Source of the DNA: Oceanicaulis sp052055585
GTDB taxonomy: Bacteria > Pseudomonadota > Alphaproteobacteria > Caulobacterales > Maricaulaceae
NCBI RefSeq assembly: GCF_052055585.1
Contig: NZ_CP170485.1
Span: 310,001 to 374,000, forward strand
Reading direction: 5' to 3'
Length of the DNA stretch: 64,000 nt
The notes under the pieces were generated by a model. That model had not been told where the DNA came from. It searched no databases and saw only the letters and a list, made by a program, of their open reading frames with translations. The translations under genes and the position numbers were made by a program. Positions 24,006 to 33,931 of the stretch are shown piece after piece (within the stretch, counting starts at the first letter, position 1; the number at the start of each line of letters is the position of its first letter).

Positions 24006-25304
24006 TCAGGCCGCGTTGATATCCACCGCGTCGGTCAGGTCATCGACCTGGGAGGTGAAGTGCTCGCTCAGCTTTGTGCCGGTGAAGAGGGCGCGCTTGA
24101 AGACGGCCTTGCGCGCGTCCACGCCGTGCATGCGGGCAAAGGACAGATCGGCGTCTTCGGCCTGAAGATGGTGCAGGTCGGCGCCTGAGAGGTCCGCATA
24201 ACGCAGGCAGGCTTCAGCAATGGAGGCGGCCAGCAAGCGGTCATTGGGCAGAACGAGCGGGCCCAGCTGAGCCTCGCGCAGGTCCGCATTGTTGAGCTTG
24301 GCGCCTTTGAGGTCTGCGCCGCGCAGGTCCGCGCCCCGCAAGGAGGTCATGCGAAGATCAGCGCCGGCCAGTTTCGCGCCCTGCAGCTCTACGCCTTCCA
24401 TATCAAGACCGTAGAGAATGGCGTTGCGGGCCTGGAGCGCCGTCAGGTTCCGCCCCGCCAGCGATTTCAGGCCGCGCAAATCCTTGTCATTGAAGGTGGA
24501 GGGAGCGCCCTCTGCGCCGCCGGTTTCACACCAGCGCGCATGCCGGTCGAGCGCCTTGGCGGTTTCTCCGCCCGGGTCAGCGATTTCGGCTGGCGGTGCG
24601 TCACGCAAGGCGCCTTCGAGATTGGCGCGCTGGAACTGGCACATCTCGGTCTTGGCGCCGATCAGCACGCAATCGCGCATGTCGGCGTCACTGAGGTCTG
24701 CGCCGTAAAGGTCCGCGTCCTGAAGATTGGCGCCGGGGAAGCGCGAGCCGCGCAGATTGGCACGGGTCAGGCGCGCACCGATCAGGACAGCGTCGGTAAA
24801 GTCTGATGATTGCGCCACAGCGCCCGTCATCTTGGTCTGGGACAGGTTCGCCCCCTTGAAGCGCGCTTCGCTGGCTTCGCCGGGGCGTTGTTCATGGGTG
24901 ATGACGGCGAGGCCTTTCTCGCGGTCCACCTGGGCGATGGCGCCTTCTCGCAGATCGGCCTGGCTAAGGTCTGCCCCGGTCAGATCCGCCCCACGCAGGA
25001 TCACCCCGCGCATATCGGCCCGGTGCAGCACCGCGCCGGAGAGGTTCGCCTGACGCATGTCGGCGGCGAAGATCGTCGCGCGGGTCAGGTTGGCGCCAGA
25101 GAAATTCGTGCCCTCAAGGATCGCGCCGGACAGATCGGCGTCAGCAAGGTTGCGGCCCGACAGGTCGAGCCCTTTGAGGATCTTGTAGGAAAAATTGGCC
25201 CGTGCGCCGCCCATGCGCCCATTCATCAGGAACTCATGCTTGCGGCAGGCTTCATCCACCTCAAGCTGGGTCAGGGGCTGGTACTGGATGGGCTTGCCGA
25301 TCAT
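24006..25304 (-). CDS. Pentapeptide-repeat protein
   Basis: A 432-residue cytoplasmic protein built mostly of A(D/N)LxX pentapeptides in three blocks: about 45-120, 145-235 and 290-415. A short N-terminal helix (PLTQLEVDEACRKHEFLMNG) and an inserted segment around 120-145 (GLAVITHEQRP) break the repeat. Such proteins fold as right-handed quadrilateral beta-helices; some mimic DNA and inhibit gyrase, many have no known role. No toxin or gyrase gene is nearby, so the function is open. Confidence 0.88.
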   Translation of the reverse strand: MIGKPIQYQPLTQLEVDEACRKHEFLMNGRMGGARANFSYKILKGLDLSGRNLADADLSGAILEGTNFSGANLTRATIFAADMRQANLSGAVLHRADMRGVILRGADLTGADLSQADLREGAIAQVDREKGLAVITHEQRPGEASEARFKGANLSQTKMTGAVAQSSDFTDAVLIGARLTRANLRGSRFPGANLQDADLYGADLSDADMRDCVLIGAKTEMCQFQRANLEGALRDAPPAEIADPGGETAKALDRHARWCETGGAEGAPSTFNDKDLRGLKSLAGRNLTALQARNAILYGLDMEGVELQGAKLAGADLRMTSLRGADLRGADLKGAKLNNADLREAQLGPLVLPNDRLLAASIAEACLRYADLSGADLHHLQAEDADLSFARMHGVDARKAVFKRALFTGTKLSEHFTSQVDDLTDAVDINAA

Positions 25305-25405
25305 CTTTGATCCGTTACGGGCGATGGGCGTGACCGCCCGTTGGGGGCGAGTGTGGACCCGTGCCTGTTAACGCTATCTTGTCGGCGCGTACACTTGAGG
25401 TGTTT

Positions 25406-25993
25406 TTATCGCTGCCGCACCCGCGTCAGCCCCTGCGCACCCAGTCGCTCTAGCGCAGCATCGACATCCTCGCCCTGCTCCAGGGCAAGCTCGGCATCAA
25501 ACAGGCCAGGCCGGTTATCCCGGACGAGGAGAGGGCGGCCCGTCTTCAGGCGTTCAAAGAAACCGGCGTTCAGGGTGATGGCTTGCGCCTCACGCACACC
25601 TTCCAGGACGGTGATCCCGGCGTCTGCCAGCATGGCGATCCCGCGACCGGCGACCTGTTCGAACGGGTCGCGGCAGGCGATCACCACTTCAGACGGTCTG
25701 GCCGCGATCAACGCTTTGGCGCAAGGGGGCGTCTTGCCGGTATGGGCGCAGGGCTCAAGCGTGACATAGACTGTCGCGCCGTCTGCTGCAGCTCCGGCCT
25801 GCTCGATCGCCTGTGGTTCGGCATGCGGGCGGCCGCCTGGCGCGGTCGCGGCGGCGCCGATGATCCGTGCGTCCTTGACAATGACGCAGCCTACAGACGG
25901 GTTCGGTGCGGTCTGGCCCAGACGGGCATAGGCCAGCGCCAGCGCCGTATCCATGTAGCGCAAATCCTCAGCCGTGACCGGGCGTGAGGTCAT
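25406..25993 (-). CDS. RibD-type deaminase with remnant reductase domain
   Basis: A 195-residue protein matching the N-terminal half of RibD, which deaminates diaminohydroxyphosphoribosylaminopyrimidine in riboflavin synthesis. Zinc and catalytic residues are intact: His57 and Glu59 in HAEP, Cys82 and Cys91 in PCAHTGKTPPC. Full RibD has about 350-370 residues; here, after GFFERLKTGRPLL, the reductase domain is missing except for a stub (DAALERLGAQGLTR) that resembles a segment near its end. This suggests an internal deletion plus C-terminal loss. It begins five bases after the gpmA stop. Confidence 0.8.
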   Translation of the reverse strand: MTSRPVTAEDLRYMDTALALAYARLGQTAPNPSVGCVIVKDARIIGAAATAPGGRPHAEPQAIEQAGAAADGATVYVTLEPCAHTGKTPPCAKALIAARPSEVVIACRDPFEQVAGRGIAMLADAGITVLEGVREAQAITLNAGFFERLKTGRPLLVRDNRPGLFDAELALEQGEDVDAALERLGAQGLTRVRQR

Positions 25994-25998
25994 GGCGG

Positions 25999-26718
25999 CT
26001 ATTTCGCGAAGTCGAGCGGTTGGGCGCGGTCTTCATCGAGATAGCGCACGGAGACGGGTTTCAGGCCATCAAGCTCGATCATCAGCGGGTTGCCGGTGGG
26101 CACCTCGACCTTGACGATGTCCTCGTTGGAGACGTCGAACAGCATCTTGATCAGCGCACGCAGGGAGTTGCCGTGGGCGGAGATCAGGATGTCCTCGCCC
26201 GCCTTGATCTTCGGCGCGATGGTGCTGTCGAAGTAAGGTGCGACGCGATCCAGGGTCAGTTTCAGGCTTTCCGTGCCCGGCAAAAGCGCCGGGTCGAGAT
26301 GGGCGTAGCGGTCGTCAAAGCGCGGATGACGCTCGTCCGTTGTTTCCAGCGCCGGCGGCGGAATGTCATAGGAGCGACGCCAGATCTTCACCTGCTCCTC
26401 GCCATGCTTCTCGGTGGTCTCTGCCTTGTTCAGCCCCGTCAGGGCTCCGTAATGGCGCTCGTTCAGAAGCCAGGTCTTCTCCACCGGAACCCAGACCCGG
26501 TCCACGCCTTCAAGGGCGAACCAGAGCGTGCGGATGGCGCGCTTGAGCAAGGAGGTGCAGGCGAAATCGGGTTTGAAGCCGGCCTCGGCCAGAAGTTCGC
26601 CGCCGCGCCGGGCCTGTTTGACGCCTTCCTCGGTCAGATCCACATCCACCCAGCCCGTAAACCGGTTCTCAAGGTTCCAGACGCTCTGGCCGTGACGGGT
26701 GAGCACAAGACGGGTCAT
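25999..26718 (-). CDS. gpmA: 2,3-bisphosphoglycerate-dependent phosphoglycerate mutase
   Basis: A 239-residue glycolytic enzyme interconverting 3- and 2-phosphoglycerate. The phosphohistidine motif LTRHGQSVWN (His9) opens the protein; ENRFTGWVDVDLTEEG, ERHYGALTGLNKAE and the second histidine in ISAHGNSLRAL complete the active site. Length fits the dPGM family. The RibD-like gene follows in the same direction and is probably cotranscribed. Confidence 0.95.
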   Translation of the reverse strand: MTRLVLTRHGQSVWNLENRFTGWVDVDLTEEGVKQARRGGELLAEAGFKPDFACTSLLKRAIRTLWFALEGVDRVWVPVEKTWLLNERHYGALTGLNKAETTEKHGEEQVKIWRRSYDIPPPALETTDERHPRFDDRYAHLDPALLPGTESLKLTLDRVAPYFDSTIAPKIKAGEDILISAHGNSLRALIKMLFDVSNEDIVKVEVPTGNPLMIELDGLKPVSVRYLDEDRAQPLDFAK

Positions 26719-26885
26719 GATGGGTTTCCTCTGACGGGCAGACTGTGTTGGCGGGCGGTTTACCCCTTTTACCGCCTGTCCGTCGAGCCCATCTGAAGAC
26801 GCAACCTGCGTCTAGCCTCTTCGCGCCGTGCTTGGTACAGGAGGCGCCCCGCGTGATCGCCGCGCGTCAATTCAGGGATCAGACC

Positions 26886-27875
26886 ATGTCGCCCGCCGCT
26901 ACCGCGCTAGACCCTTCCGCTATTCTTTCCGCCATGCGCCGTACGCTGAGCCTGGAGAAGGATGGCCTGTCTCAACTCAGCGAGGCGCTGGATGAGGTGA
27001 GCGTCGAGGCCGTGCGGGTGATTGCAGGGCTCAAGGGTCGACTGATCTGCGCCGGGGTCGGCAAATCCGGCCATGTGGCGCGCAAGATCGCCGCAACGCT
27101 TGCTTCTACCGGCACACCTGCCTCCTACGTGCACCCGGCCGAAGCCAGCCATGGCGATCTGGGGATGATCACCGCCGATGACGCGGTGCTGGCGCTCTCC
27201 AACTCCGGCGAAACCAAAGAGCTAGGCGACATGATCGCCTATTGCCGCCGCTTCGGCGTGCCGCTGATCGGCATGACCGCCGGCGCGGAGTCCACCCTCG
27301 CGAAGGGCTCTGACATCCTCTTGCTGTGCCCCAAGGCGCCCGAGGCGTGCGGCGAGACCCGCGCGCCCACCACCTCGACCACCATGATGATGGCGTTTGG
27401 TGATGCGCTGGCTGTGGCGCTGATCGAGGCGCGCGGCTTCACCGCGATGGACTTCGCTCGTTACCATCCCGGCGGCGCGCTCGGCTCGGCGCTGGCGCGG
27501 GTGGATGAATTGATGCATGCGGGCGACGCCATGCCGCTGGCGCCTGAACTCGCCAGCATGGGCGACGCTCTGATCGTGATGAGCGAAAAGGGCTTTGGCT
27601 GTGTCGGCGTCACCGATGGGGCGGGCAAGCTGTCCGGCATCGTCACGGATGGCGATCTGCGTCGCAAGATGGGACCGGACCTCATCGAGCAATCGGTGAA
27701 GAGCGTGATGACGCCCAGCCCGGTGACCACCACGCCCGGCGCCCTGGCCTCTGACGCCCTGCGCGTGATGACGGCGGGCAACCGCAAGATCACCCAGCTC
27801 TTTGTCTGCGATAACGCCGGCAAGCCGGTCGGCCTTCTGCACATCCACGATCTTCTGCGCGCCGGGGTCAGCTAG
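26886..27875 (+). CDS. kdsD: Arabinose-5-phosphate isomerase (KpsF/GutQ/KdsD)
   Basis: A 329-residue enzyme converting ribulose-5-phosphate to arabinose-5-phosphate, the first step towards KDO for lipopolysaccharide. The N-terminal SIS domain has AGVGKSGHVARKIAATLASTG and LSNSGET; MMMAFGDALAVAL and FHPGG-like YHPGGALG follow. Two CBS domains fill the C-terminus (about 205-325). The ATG at 26886 matches the family N-terminus; longer frames are not conserved. It starts a run of sugar-activation genes. Confidence 0.93.
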   Translation: MSPAATALDPSAILSAMRRTLSLEKDGLSQLSEALDEVSVEAVRVIAGLKGRLICAGVGKSGHVARKIAATLASTGTPASYVHPAEASHGDLGMITADDAVLALSNSGETKELGDMIAYCRRFGVPLIGMTAGAESTLAKGSDILLLCPKAPEACGETRAPTTSTTMMMAFGDALAVALIEARGFTAMDFARYHPGGALGSALARVDELMHAGDAMPLAPELASMGDALIVMSEKGFGCVGVTDGAGKLSGIVTDGDLRRKMGPDLIEQSVKSVMTPSPVTTTPGALASDALRVMTAGNRKITQLFVCDNAGKPVGLLHIHDLLRAGVS

Positions 27876-27965
27876 GCGCGGCGATCCGGCCCTTTGCGTC
27901 CTTTCCGAACGCGGTCTAAGACGACGCACATCCTCAAGCCTTCAGCATCATTACGGGGCATTCTC

Positions 27966-28898
27966 ATGACCAGCACGGCGACTTCTCCCCTGCGCGCAGG
28001 CGTCATCGGCGCAGGCGTTTTCGGCGGCTATCACGCCGGTAAATACGTCGAGAACCCGGACACCACGCTCACCGCCATTTTCGACCCGGACAAGGACCGC
28101 GCCCAGGCGTTGGCCGACAAGCATGGCGTGACGGCCTATTCCGAGGTTGGCGTATTTCTGGAGGCGGTCGACGTGGTCACCATCGCCAGCCCCGGCGTCA
28201 CCCATGCGCAAATGGGCGCGCGCGTGCTGGAAGCCGGCAAGCCGGTGTTGATCGAGAAGCCGCTGGCGGTGACCGGCGAGGAGGCGGATCAACTGGTGAA
28301 GCTGGCCGACGAAATGCGGCTGCCGCTCGCCTGCGGGCATCAGGAGCGACTGGTCTTTGACGTCATGGGCCTGACCGCCATCCAGACCCCGCCCAAGCGC
28401 ATCACTGCCTGGCGCGAAGGGCCGTGGAGCGGACGAAGCACCGATATCTCCGTCACCTTTGACCTGATGGTCCACGACCTTGATCTGGCGCTGACCCTGA
28501 TCGGGCAGGACGAGGCCGAGAGCCTGTCTGTCGAAGGCAAGAGTGAACGCAGCGACAGTCTGGATGAAGTCAGCATGACGGCCTGCTTCGCCAATGGCGC
28601 CGAGCTGGAGCTGAAAGCCAGCCGGATCGCCGATGACCGCCGCCGCGGCATGGTGGTGGAGTATGAGGAAGGTGTGATCGAGATCGATTTCGTCGCCCGA
28701 ACCTTCAAGAACACCACCGGCTTTGACCTCAACCCTGACTATATGGACACGCCTGAAGGTCGCGACCCTCTTGGGGCGAATGTGGCGCGGTTCGTGGACG
28801 CGGTTCTTGGGCGCGTCAGCGGCCCTGCAGCGCCGGGCGAGGCGGGAGCGGCCGCCGTGCGGTTTGCGGAACGGATTGACGCGACGGCGGGGAAGTAG
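27966..28898 (+). CDS. Gfo/Idh/MocA-family sugar oxidoreductase
   Basis: A 310-residue NAD(P)-dependent dehydrogenase. The Rossmann motif is GVIGAGVFGGYHAGKY; the catalytic lysine is in LIEKPLAV; the family's second motif region contains DLMVHDLDLAL. Members oxidise free or nucleotide-linked sugars. The surrounding nucleotide-sugar genes, and a DegT-type aminotransferase about 8 kb away, make a UDP-sugar 3-dehydrogenase of the GnnA/WlbA type possible but unproven. It follows kdsD by 90 bases. Confidence 0.85.
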   Translation: MTSTATSPLRAGVIGAGVFGGYHAGKYVENPDTTLTAIFDPDKDRAQALADKHGVTAYSEVGVFLEAVDVVTIASPGVTHAQMGARVLEAGKPVLIEKPLAVTGEEADQLVKLADEMRLPLACGHQERLVFDVMGLTAIQTPPKRITAWREGPWSGRSTDISVTFDLMVHDLDLALTLIGQDEAESLSVEGKSERSDSLDEVSMTACFANGAELELKASRIADDRRRGMVVEYEEGVIEIDFVARTFKNTTGFDLNPDYMDTPEGRDPLGANVARFVDAVLGRVSGPAAPGEAGAAAVRFAERIDATAGK

Positions 28899-28986
28899 CC
28901 GTCACACTTGTTTGCTAATTCCGTACGCGGCACAGTTGAAGACAATCGATGGCGCGCTCCGGGCGTGCTGATCACAGGGGACCCGA

Positions 28987-30495
28987 ATGCGCACCGACCT
29001 TCAGCCCAATACCTGGGAATTTGAAACCGAAGCCTTTGTCACGCCGACCGGGTTCCGGGAATACGATGCGCGCTGGTGGTTCGGCCATCCGGGTTCTGAG
29101 CAACCGCCCCAGATCAATCTTTATGGCATTCAAGCGCTGGGCTTGGGCCTCGGCACCCTGATCCACGAGCTGGGCAAGGAGCCCAGGATCGTTACCGGGC
29201 ATGACTTCCGCAGCTATTCTCTCGGCGTGAAACAGGCGCTGGAAGTGGGTCTGATGCAGGCCGGGATCGAGGTACATGACATCGGGCTGGCGCTGTCGCC
29301 CACGGCCTATTTTGCGCAATTCCATCTTGATATCGCCTCGGTGGCGATGGTGACGGCCAGCCATAACTCCAATGGCTGGACCGGGGTGAAGATGGGCGTC
29401 GAGCGTCCGCTGACTTTCGGGCCGGACGAGATGAGCCGTCTGAAGGAAATCGTGCTCAAGGATCAAGGCGTGGCGCGGTCGGGTGGCGGTTATGTGCGCG
29501 AGACCGGTGTGGCGGAAGCCTACAAGGCCGAGCTGTCCAAGGGCGTCTCGCTTACGCGCAAGATCAAGGCGGTGGTCGCCTGCGGCAATGGCACGGCGGG
29601 CGCGTTCGCTCCGGACGTGCTTGAAGCCATGGGCGTCGAGGTGATCGCCATGGATTGCGAGCTCGACCACTCCTTCCCCAAGTACAATCCGAACCCTGAA
29701 GACATGAAGATGCTGCACGCTCTGTCTGACCGGGTGAAGGAGACGGGCGCAGATATCGGCCTGGCGTTTGATGGCGACGGCGACCGCTGCGGCGTGGTGG
29801 ACAATACCGGCGATGAAATCTTCGCTGACAAGGTTGGTCTGATGCTGGCCCGTGATCTGTCCGAGCGGCACAAGGGCGCCAAGTTCGTTGTGGACGTGAA
29901 ATCCACCGGCCTGTTCGCCATCGACCCGGTGCTCAAGGCCAATGGCTGCGAGACCGAGTACTGGAAGACCGGTCACTCCTATATCAAGCGTCGCGCCAAT
30001 GAGCTGGGTGCGCTGGCGGGCTTTGAGAAGTCCGGGCACTTCTTCCTGCAGCCGCCGGTAGGGCGCGGCTATGACGATGGCATTGTCGCTGCGCGCTGCA
30101 TTCTCGAGATGATGGACCGCAACCCGGACAAGACCGTCGCGGACCTGAAACAGGACCTGCCGGTCAGCTATGGCTCGCCCACCATGTCGCCGGCCTGTTC
30201 GGATGAAGAGAAATACGCCGTGGTTGAGCGCATCGTCGCCAATTTCAAGGCGAAGCATGCCGAGAGCGCAGACGTTGCGGGCCGCAAGATCATTGATGTG
30301 AACACCGTCAACGGCGTGCGCTTCACGCTCGAGGGCGGCGCCTGGGGGCTTGTGCGAGCCAGCTCGAACACGCCGAACCTTGTGATCGTGGTTGAAAGCC
30401 CGGACAGCGCAGACGATGTGAAGTCGATCTTCAGCGCTATCAAGGACGAGTTGTCGGCTCATCCTGAAATCGGCGCGTTTGACCAGGAGCTGTAG
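28987..30495 (+). CDS. Phosphomannomutase/phosphoglucomutase
   Basis: A 502-residue alpha-D-phosphohexomutase. The phosphoserine loop is VTASHNSNGWTG (Ser125), the Mg2+ loop is FDGDGDRCG (about 257-265), and the sugar-binding EKSGH-like loop and C-terminal phosphate loop RASSNTPNL are present. It interconverts hexose 6- and 1-phosphates (mannose and/or glucose) to feed GDP-mannose or UDP/dTDP-glucose. Together with galU and rfbA in the window it could supply glucose-1-phosphate. Confidence 0.92.
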   Translation: MRTDLQPNTWEFETEAFVTPTGFREYDARWWFGHPGSEQPPQINLYGIQALGLGLGTLIHELGKEPRIVTGHDFRSYSLGVKQALEVGLMQAGIEVHDIGLALSPTAYFAQFHLDIASVAMVTASHNSNGWTGVKMGVERPLTFGPDEMSRLKEIVLKDQGVARSGGGYVRETGVAEAYKAELSKGVSLTRKIKAVVACGNGTAGAFAPDVLEAMGVEVIAMDCELDHSFPKYNPNPEDMKMLHALSDRVKETGADIGLAFDGDGDRCGVVDNTGDEIFADKVGLMLARDLSERHKGAKFVVDVKSTGLFAIDPVLKANGCETEYWKTGHSYIKRRANELGALAGFEKSGHFFLQPPVGRGYDDGIVAARCILEMMDRNPDKTVADLKQDLPVSYGSPTMSPACSDEEKYAVVERIVANFKAKHAESADVAGRKIIDVNTVNGVRFTLEGGAWGLVRASSNTPNLVIVVESPDSADDVKSIFSAIKDELSAHPEIGAFDQEL

Positions 30496-30593
30496 CTGCA
30501 GCTCGCTGTCTGTGATTTTGGGTTGTCACATTCTGGCCGGAATGGCCTATCAGAAACCCGAACTCGATCCCGGCTCTAGGAAGGAGACCCCCC

Positions 30594-31895
30594 ATGCGCG
30601 TAGCAATGATCGGCACCGGATATGTGGGTCTGGTCTCCGGAGCGTGTTTCGCCGATTTCGGCCATCACGTGACCTGTATCGACAAGAACGCCGAGAAGAT
30701 CGACCAGCTGCGTTCGGGCGGCGTGCCGATTTATGAGCCGGGCCTTGATCTTCTGATCGAGCGCAATGTGCGTGAAGGTCGCCTCGATTTCGCCACCGAC
30801 CTCACCGATGCGGTGAAGGCGGCGGATGTGGTGTTCATCGCAGTGGGCACGCCCTCGCGTCGCGGCGATGGCCATGCGGATCTGAGCTATGTCTACGCCG
30901 CAGCGGAAGAGATCGCCAACGCCATGGACGGCTTCACGGTTGTGGTGACCAAGTCCACGGTGCCGGTGGGCACCGGAGATGAGGTTGAGGCGGTCATCCG
31001 CAAGACCCGTCCGGACGCCGAGTTCGCCGTGGTCTCCAACCCTGAATTCCTGCGTGAAGGCGCGGCGATCGAGGACTTCAAACGTCCTGACCGCGTTGTT
31101 GTGGGCGTCGAGAATGACAAGGCGCGCGAAGTGATGCGCGAGCTTTATCGTCCGCTCTTCCTCAACGAGACCCCGATCGTGTTTACCGCACGCCGGACGT
31201 CCGAGCTGATCAAGTACGCCGCGAACGCCTTCCTCGCCATGAAGATCACCTTCATCAACGAGATGGCTGATCTGTGCGAAGCCGTGGGCGCTGATGTTCA
31301 GCAGGTCGCCAAGGGCATTGGCCTGGATAACCGGATTGGCGGCAAATTCCTGCACGCCGGGCCCGGCTATGGCGGTTCGTGTTTCCCCAAGGATACGCTG
31401 GCGCTGACCCGCACCGCCCAGGAGCATGACAGCCCCGTGCGTCTGGTGGAGACCGTGGTCGACATCAATGACAAGCGCAAGGCGGCGATGGCGGACAAGG
31501 TCATCAAGGCGTGCGATGGCGATGTCACGGGCAAAACCGTGGCGGTTCTGGGTCTGACCTTCAAACCCAATACCGATGACATGCGCGATGCGCCGAGCCT
31601 CGACATCATCCCCGCGCTTCAAAAAGCCGGCGCGAAGGTGAAGGCCTATGACCCCGCCGGCGCGCTGGAAGCGGAGAAGCTTCTGAGCGATGTGGAGATG
31701 ACCTCCGGCGCCTATTTGTGTGCGGAAGATGCCGACGTGCTGGTGATCATCACCGAGTGGAATGAATTCCGCGCGCTGGATCTGGGGCGGGTGAAGGAGT
31801 CCATGAAAGGCTCCACCCTGGTGGATCTGCGCAATATCTATGACCCCGCAGACATGGCCGCCAAAGGCTTCAAATATGTCAGCGTCGGGCGCTGA
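30594..31895 (+). CDS. ugd: UDP-glucose 6-dehydrogenase
   Basis: A 433-residue enzyme oxidising UDP-glucose twice to UDP-glucuronate with NAD+. The start follows GGAAGGAG. The dinucleotide fold opens with MIGTGYVGLVSGACF; the active-site Cys lies in GPGYGGSCFPKDT; GLTFKPNTDDMRDAPS marks the C-terminal domain. Product UDP-glucuronate serves acidic exopolysaccharide or capsule synthesis, in line with the neighbouring galU. Confidence 0.95.
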   Translation: MRVAMIGTGYVGLVSGACFADFGHHVTCIDKNAEKIDQLRSGGVPIYEPGLDLLIERNVREGRLDFATDLTDAVKAADVVFIAVGTPSRRGDGHADLSYVYAAAEEIANAMDGFTVVVTKSTVPVGTGDEVEAVIRKTRPDAEFAVVSNPEFLREGAAIEDFKRPDRVVVGVENDKAREVMRELYRPLFLNETPIVFTARRTSELIKYAANAFLAMKITFINEMADLCEAVGADVQQVAKGIGLDNRIGGKFLHAGPGYGGSCFPKDTLALTRTAQEHDSPVRLVETVVDINDKRKAAMADKVIKACDGDVTGKTVAVLGLTFKPNTDDMRDAPSLDIIPALQKAGAKVKAYDPAGALEAEKLLSDVEMTSGAYLCAEDADVLVIITEWNEFRALDLGRVKESMKGSTLVDLRNIYDPADMAAKGFKYVSVGR

Positions 31896-32031
31896 TTTTA
31901 ACCCGACCTGAAATCTGCCGCAGTATTTGTTGAAGCCTTTCACAGGTCTAGAGCGCGCCTTCTGCTGGCCAGACTGGCGCGCTCTGGCTATCGAAGGTTG
32001 ACGCAACCCGGTTTGAGTTCAGGAGCAGCCC

Positions 32032-33855
32032 ATGTGCGGCATTGTCGGCATCGTCGGATCGACCACGGTCACAGAACGGCTCGTGGAAGGGCTGCGGCGG
32101 CTTGAATACCGCGGCTATGACTCCGCGGGTGTGGCCGTCATTACCCCGGATGGCGCTCTGGAGCGTCGCCGGGCGCCGGGCAAGATCGCAGGGCTGGACC
32201 AGGCGATCGCCAGCGCGCCGACCGACGGCGTCATCGGCATCGGGCACACACGCTGGGCCACCCATGGCGCCCCGACGCTCGAGAACGCCCACCCGCATGT
32301 CTCCGGCCCTGTCGCGATTGTCCATAACGGCATTATCGAGAACTATCAGGAGCTGCGTGAAGAGCTGAAGGCGGAAGGCCTGGTCTGTGTCACGCCGACC
32401 GATTCAGAAGTCATTGCGCATCTCATCGCGGCCGGTCTGAACCGTGGACTTGGCATGGCGGAGGCCTTTAACGCGGCGGTGGACCGTCTGCGGGGCGCCT
32501 ATGCGCTCGCCGCGCTGAATGTGGAGGAGACGGACGCGCTTTATGTGGCGCGATCGGGCTGTCCGCTGGTGGTCGGCCTGGGCGAAAACGAGGGCTATGT
32601 CGGCTCGGACTCACTCGCGCTCGCAGGTTGGACCAACAAGGTCATCTATTTGGAAGAAGGTGATCGCGCCGTGGTCACGGCCGGGGATGTGCGCATCCTT
32701 GACGCCCAGCAGCGCCCTGCCAATCGCGAGGTGCATGTCTCCCGCGCCGTTGCGGGGTTTGCGGACAAGGGCGAGTACCGGCACTTCATGGAGAAGGAAA
32801 TCCATGAACAGCCTGACGCCATCGCCCATACCCTGTCACGGTATCTCGATGTGGACGCCGGCCGGTTCACCACGGGCGGGTTGCTGGATTGGAAGAGCGT
32901 CAACCGATTGCTTGGTACGGCTTGCGGCACGGCGTTCTATGCAGCTGCCATCGGCAAGTACTGGTTTGAGAAATATGCCCGCCTGTCGGTCGAGATCGAT
33001 GTGGCGTCAGAGTTCCGCTACCGCGATCCGGTGATCGGTCCGAACGATGCGGCGCTGTTCATTTCCCAGTCTGGCGAAACCGCCGACACGCTGGCCGCCC
33101 TGCGCTATTGCAAGCAAGCGGGCGCCAAGACGCTCGCCGTGGTCAATGTCGCGGAATCCACCATTGCCCGCGAAGCGGACGCCATCGCCCAGACCCAGGC
33201 CGGGCCCGAAATTGGCGTCGCCTCCACCAAGGCGTTCACCGCACAGCTGACCGCCATCGCCAGCCTCGCGATCGGTGCCGGTCGGGCGCGCGGCGTTCTG
33301 ACCGAAGCGGATGAAGCGCGCTTTGTGACGGCGCTTCTGGAAGCGCCGCGTCTGATCAATGCGGCGCTGGGCGTGGAGCCGCAGATTGAGAAGATCGCCC
33401 AACGGCTGACCCAGGCGCGGGACGTGCTGTATCTGGGCCGCGGCGTCTATCACCCGCTGGCCATGGAAGGTGCGCTGAAGCTCAAGGAAATCAGCTATAT
33501 CCATGCTGAAGGCTATGCCGCTGGCGAGCTCAAGCACGGCCCGATCGCCCTGATCGAAGAAGGCACGCCCGTAGTGGTGGCTGCGCCGCATGACGGATTG
33601 TTTGAAAAGACGCTGTCCAACATGCAGGAAGTGGCGGCGCGCGGGGCGGAGATCATTCTGATTACCGACGAGAAGGGCGCGTCTCTGGCTATGGATACGG
33701 CCGAGCACATCGTCACCATGCCGGAATGCCCCGAATTCATCCGTCCAATCGTGGCGGCGGCGCCGATCCAGCTTCTCGCCTATCACACCGCTTCGCTCAA
33801 AGGCACGGATGTGGATCAGCCGAGAAATCTCGCAAAGTCTGTGACGGTTGAATAA
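32032..33855 (+). CDS. glmS: Glutamine-fructose-6-phosphate aminotransferase
   Basis: A 607-residue enzyme making glucosamine-6-phosphate. The N-terminal Ntn glutaminase begins MCGIVGIVGS with nucleophile Cys2; two SIS domains follow, with SQSGETADT and STKAFTAQ. The C-terminal LPRNLAKSVTVE-like end (QPRNLAKSVTVE) matches the family. It is the entry to UDP-GlcNAc, with glmM 1 kb downstream on the other strand. I see no glmS ribozyme-like leader; the gap to ugd is only about 135 bases. Confidence 0.97.
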   Translation: MCGIVGIVGSTTVTERLVEGLRRLEYRGYDSAGVAVITPDGALERRRAPGKIAGLDQAIASAPTDGVIGIGHTRWATHGAPTLENAHPHVSGPVAIVHNGIIENYQELREELKAEGLVCVTPTDSEVIAHLIAAGLNRGLGMAEAFNAAVDRLRGAYALAALNVEETDALYVARSGCPLVVGLGENEGYVGSDSLALAGWTNKVIYLEEGDRAVVTAGDVRILDAQQRPANREVHVSRAVAGFADKGEYRHFMEKEIHEQPDAIAHTLSRYLDVDAGRFTTGGLLDWKSVNRLLGTACGTAFYAAAIGKYWFEKYARLSVEIDVASEFRYRDPVIGPNDAALFISQSGETADTLAALRYCKQAGAKTLAVVNVAESTIAREADAIAQTQAGPEIGVASTKAFTAQLTAIASLAIGAGRARGVLTEADEARFVTALLEAPRLINAALGVEPQIEKIAQRLTQARDVLYLGRGVYHPLAMEGALKLKEISYIHAEGYAAGELKHGPIALIEEGTPVVVAAPHDGLFEKTLSNMQEVAARGAEIILITDEKGASLAMDTAEHIVTMPECPEFIRPIVAAAPIQLLAYHTASLKGTDVDQPRNLAKSVTVE

Positions 33856-33931
33856 ACGCGTTCGCGCAGACATTGCGGTATGCCGGTTCAGAAGCTATCA
33901 ACCACGCTGATAGTGTTCAGGGGGGTCTTAA

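Noticed and set aside
24006..25304. Repetitive DNA pattern suggesting a tandem repeat or CRISPR
   Set aside because: The periodicity is 15 bases and follows the pentapeptide coding repeat; units are not identical and there are no spacers.
32032..32100. glmS ribozyme in the leader of glmS
   Set aside because: The gap from ugd is only about 135 bases and I see no matching core; the ribozyme is known from Gram-positive bacteria, not from this lineage.
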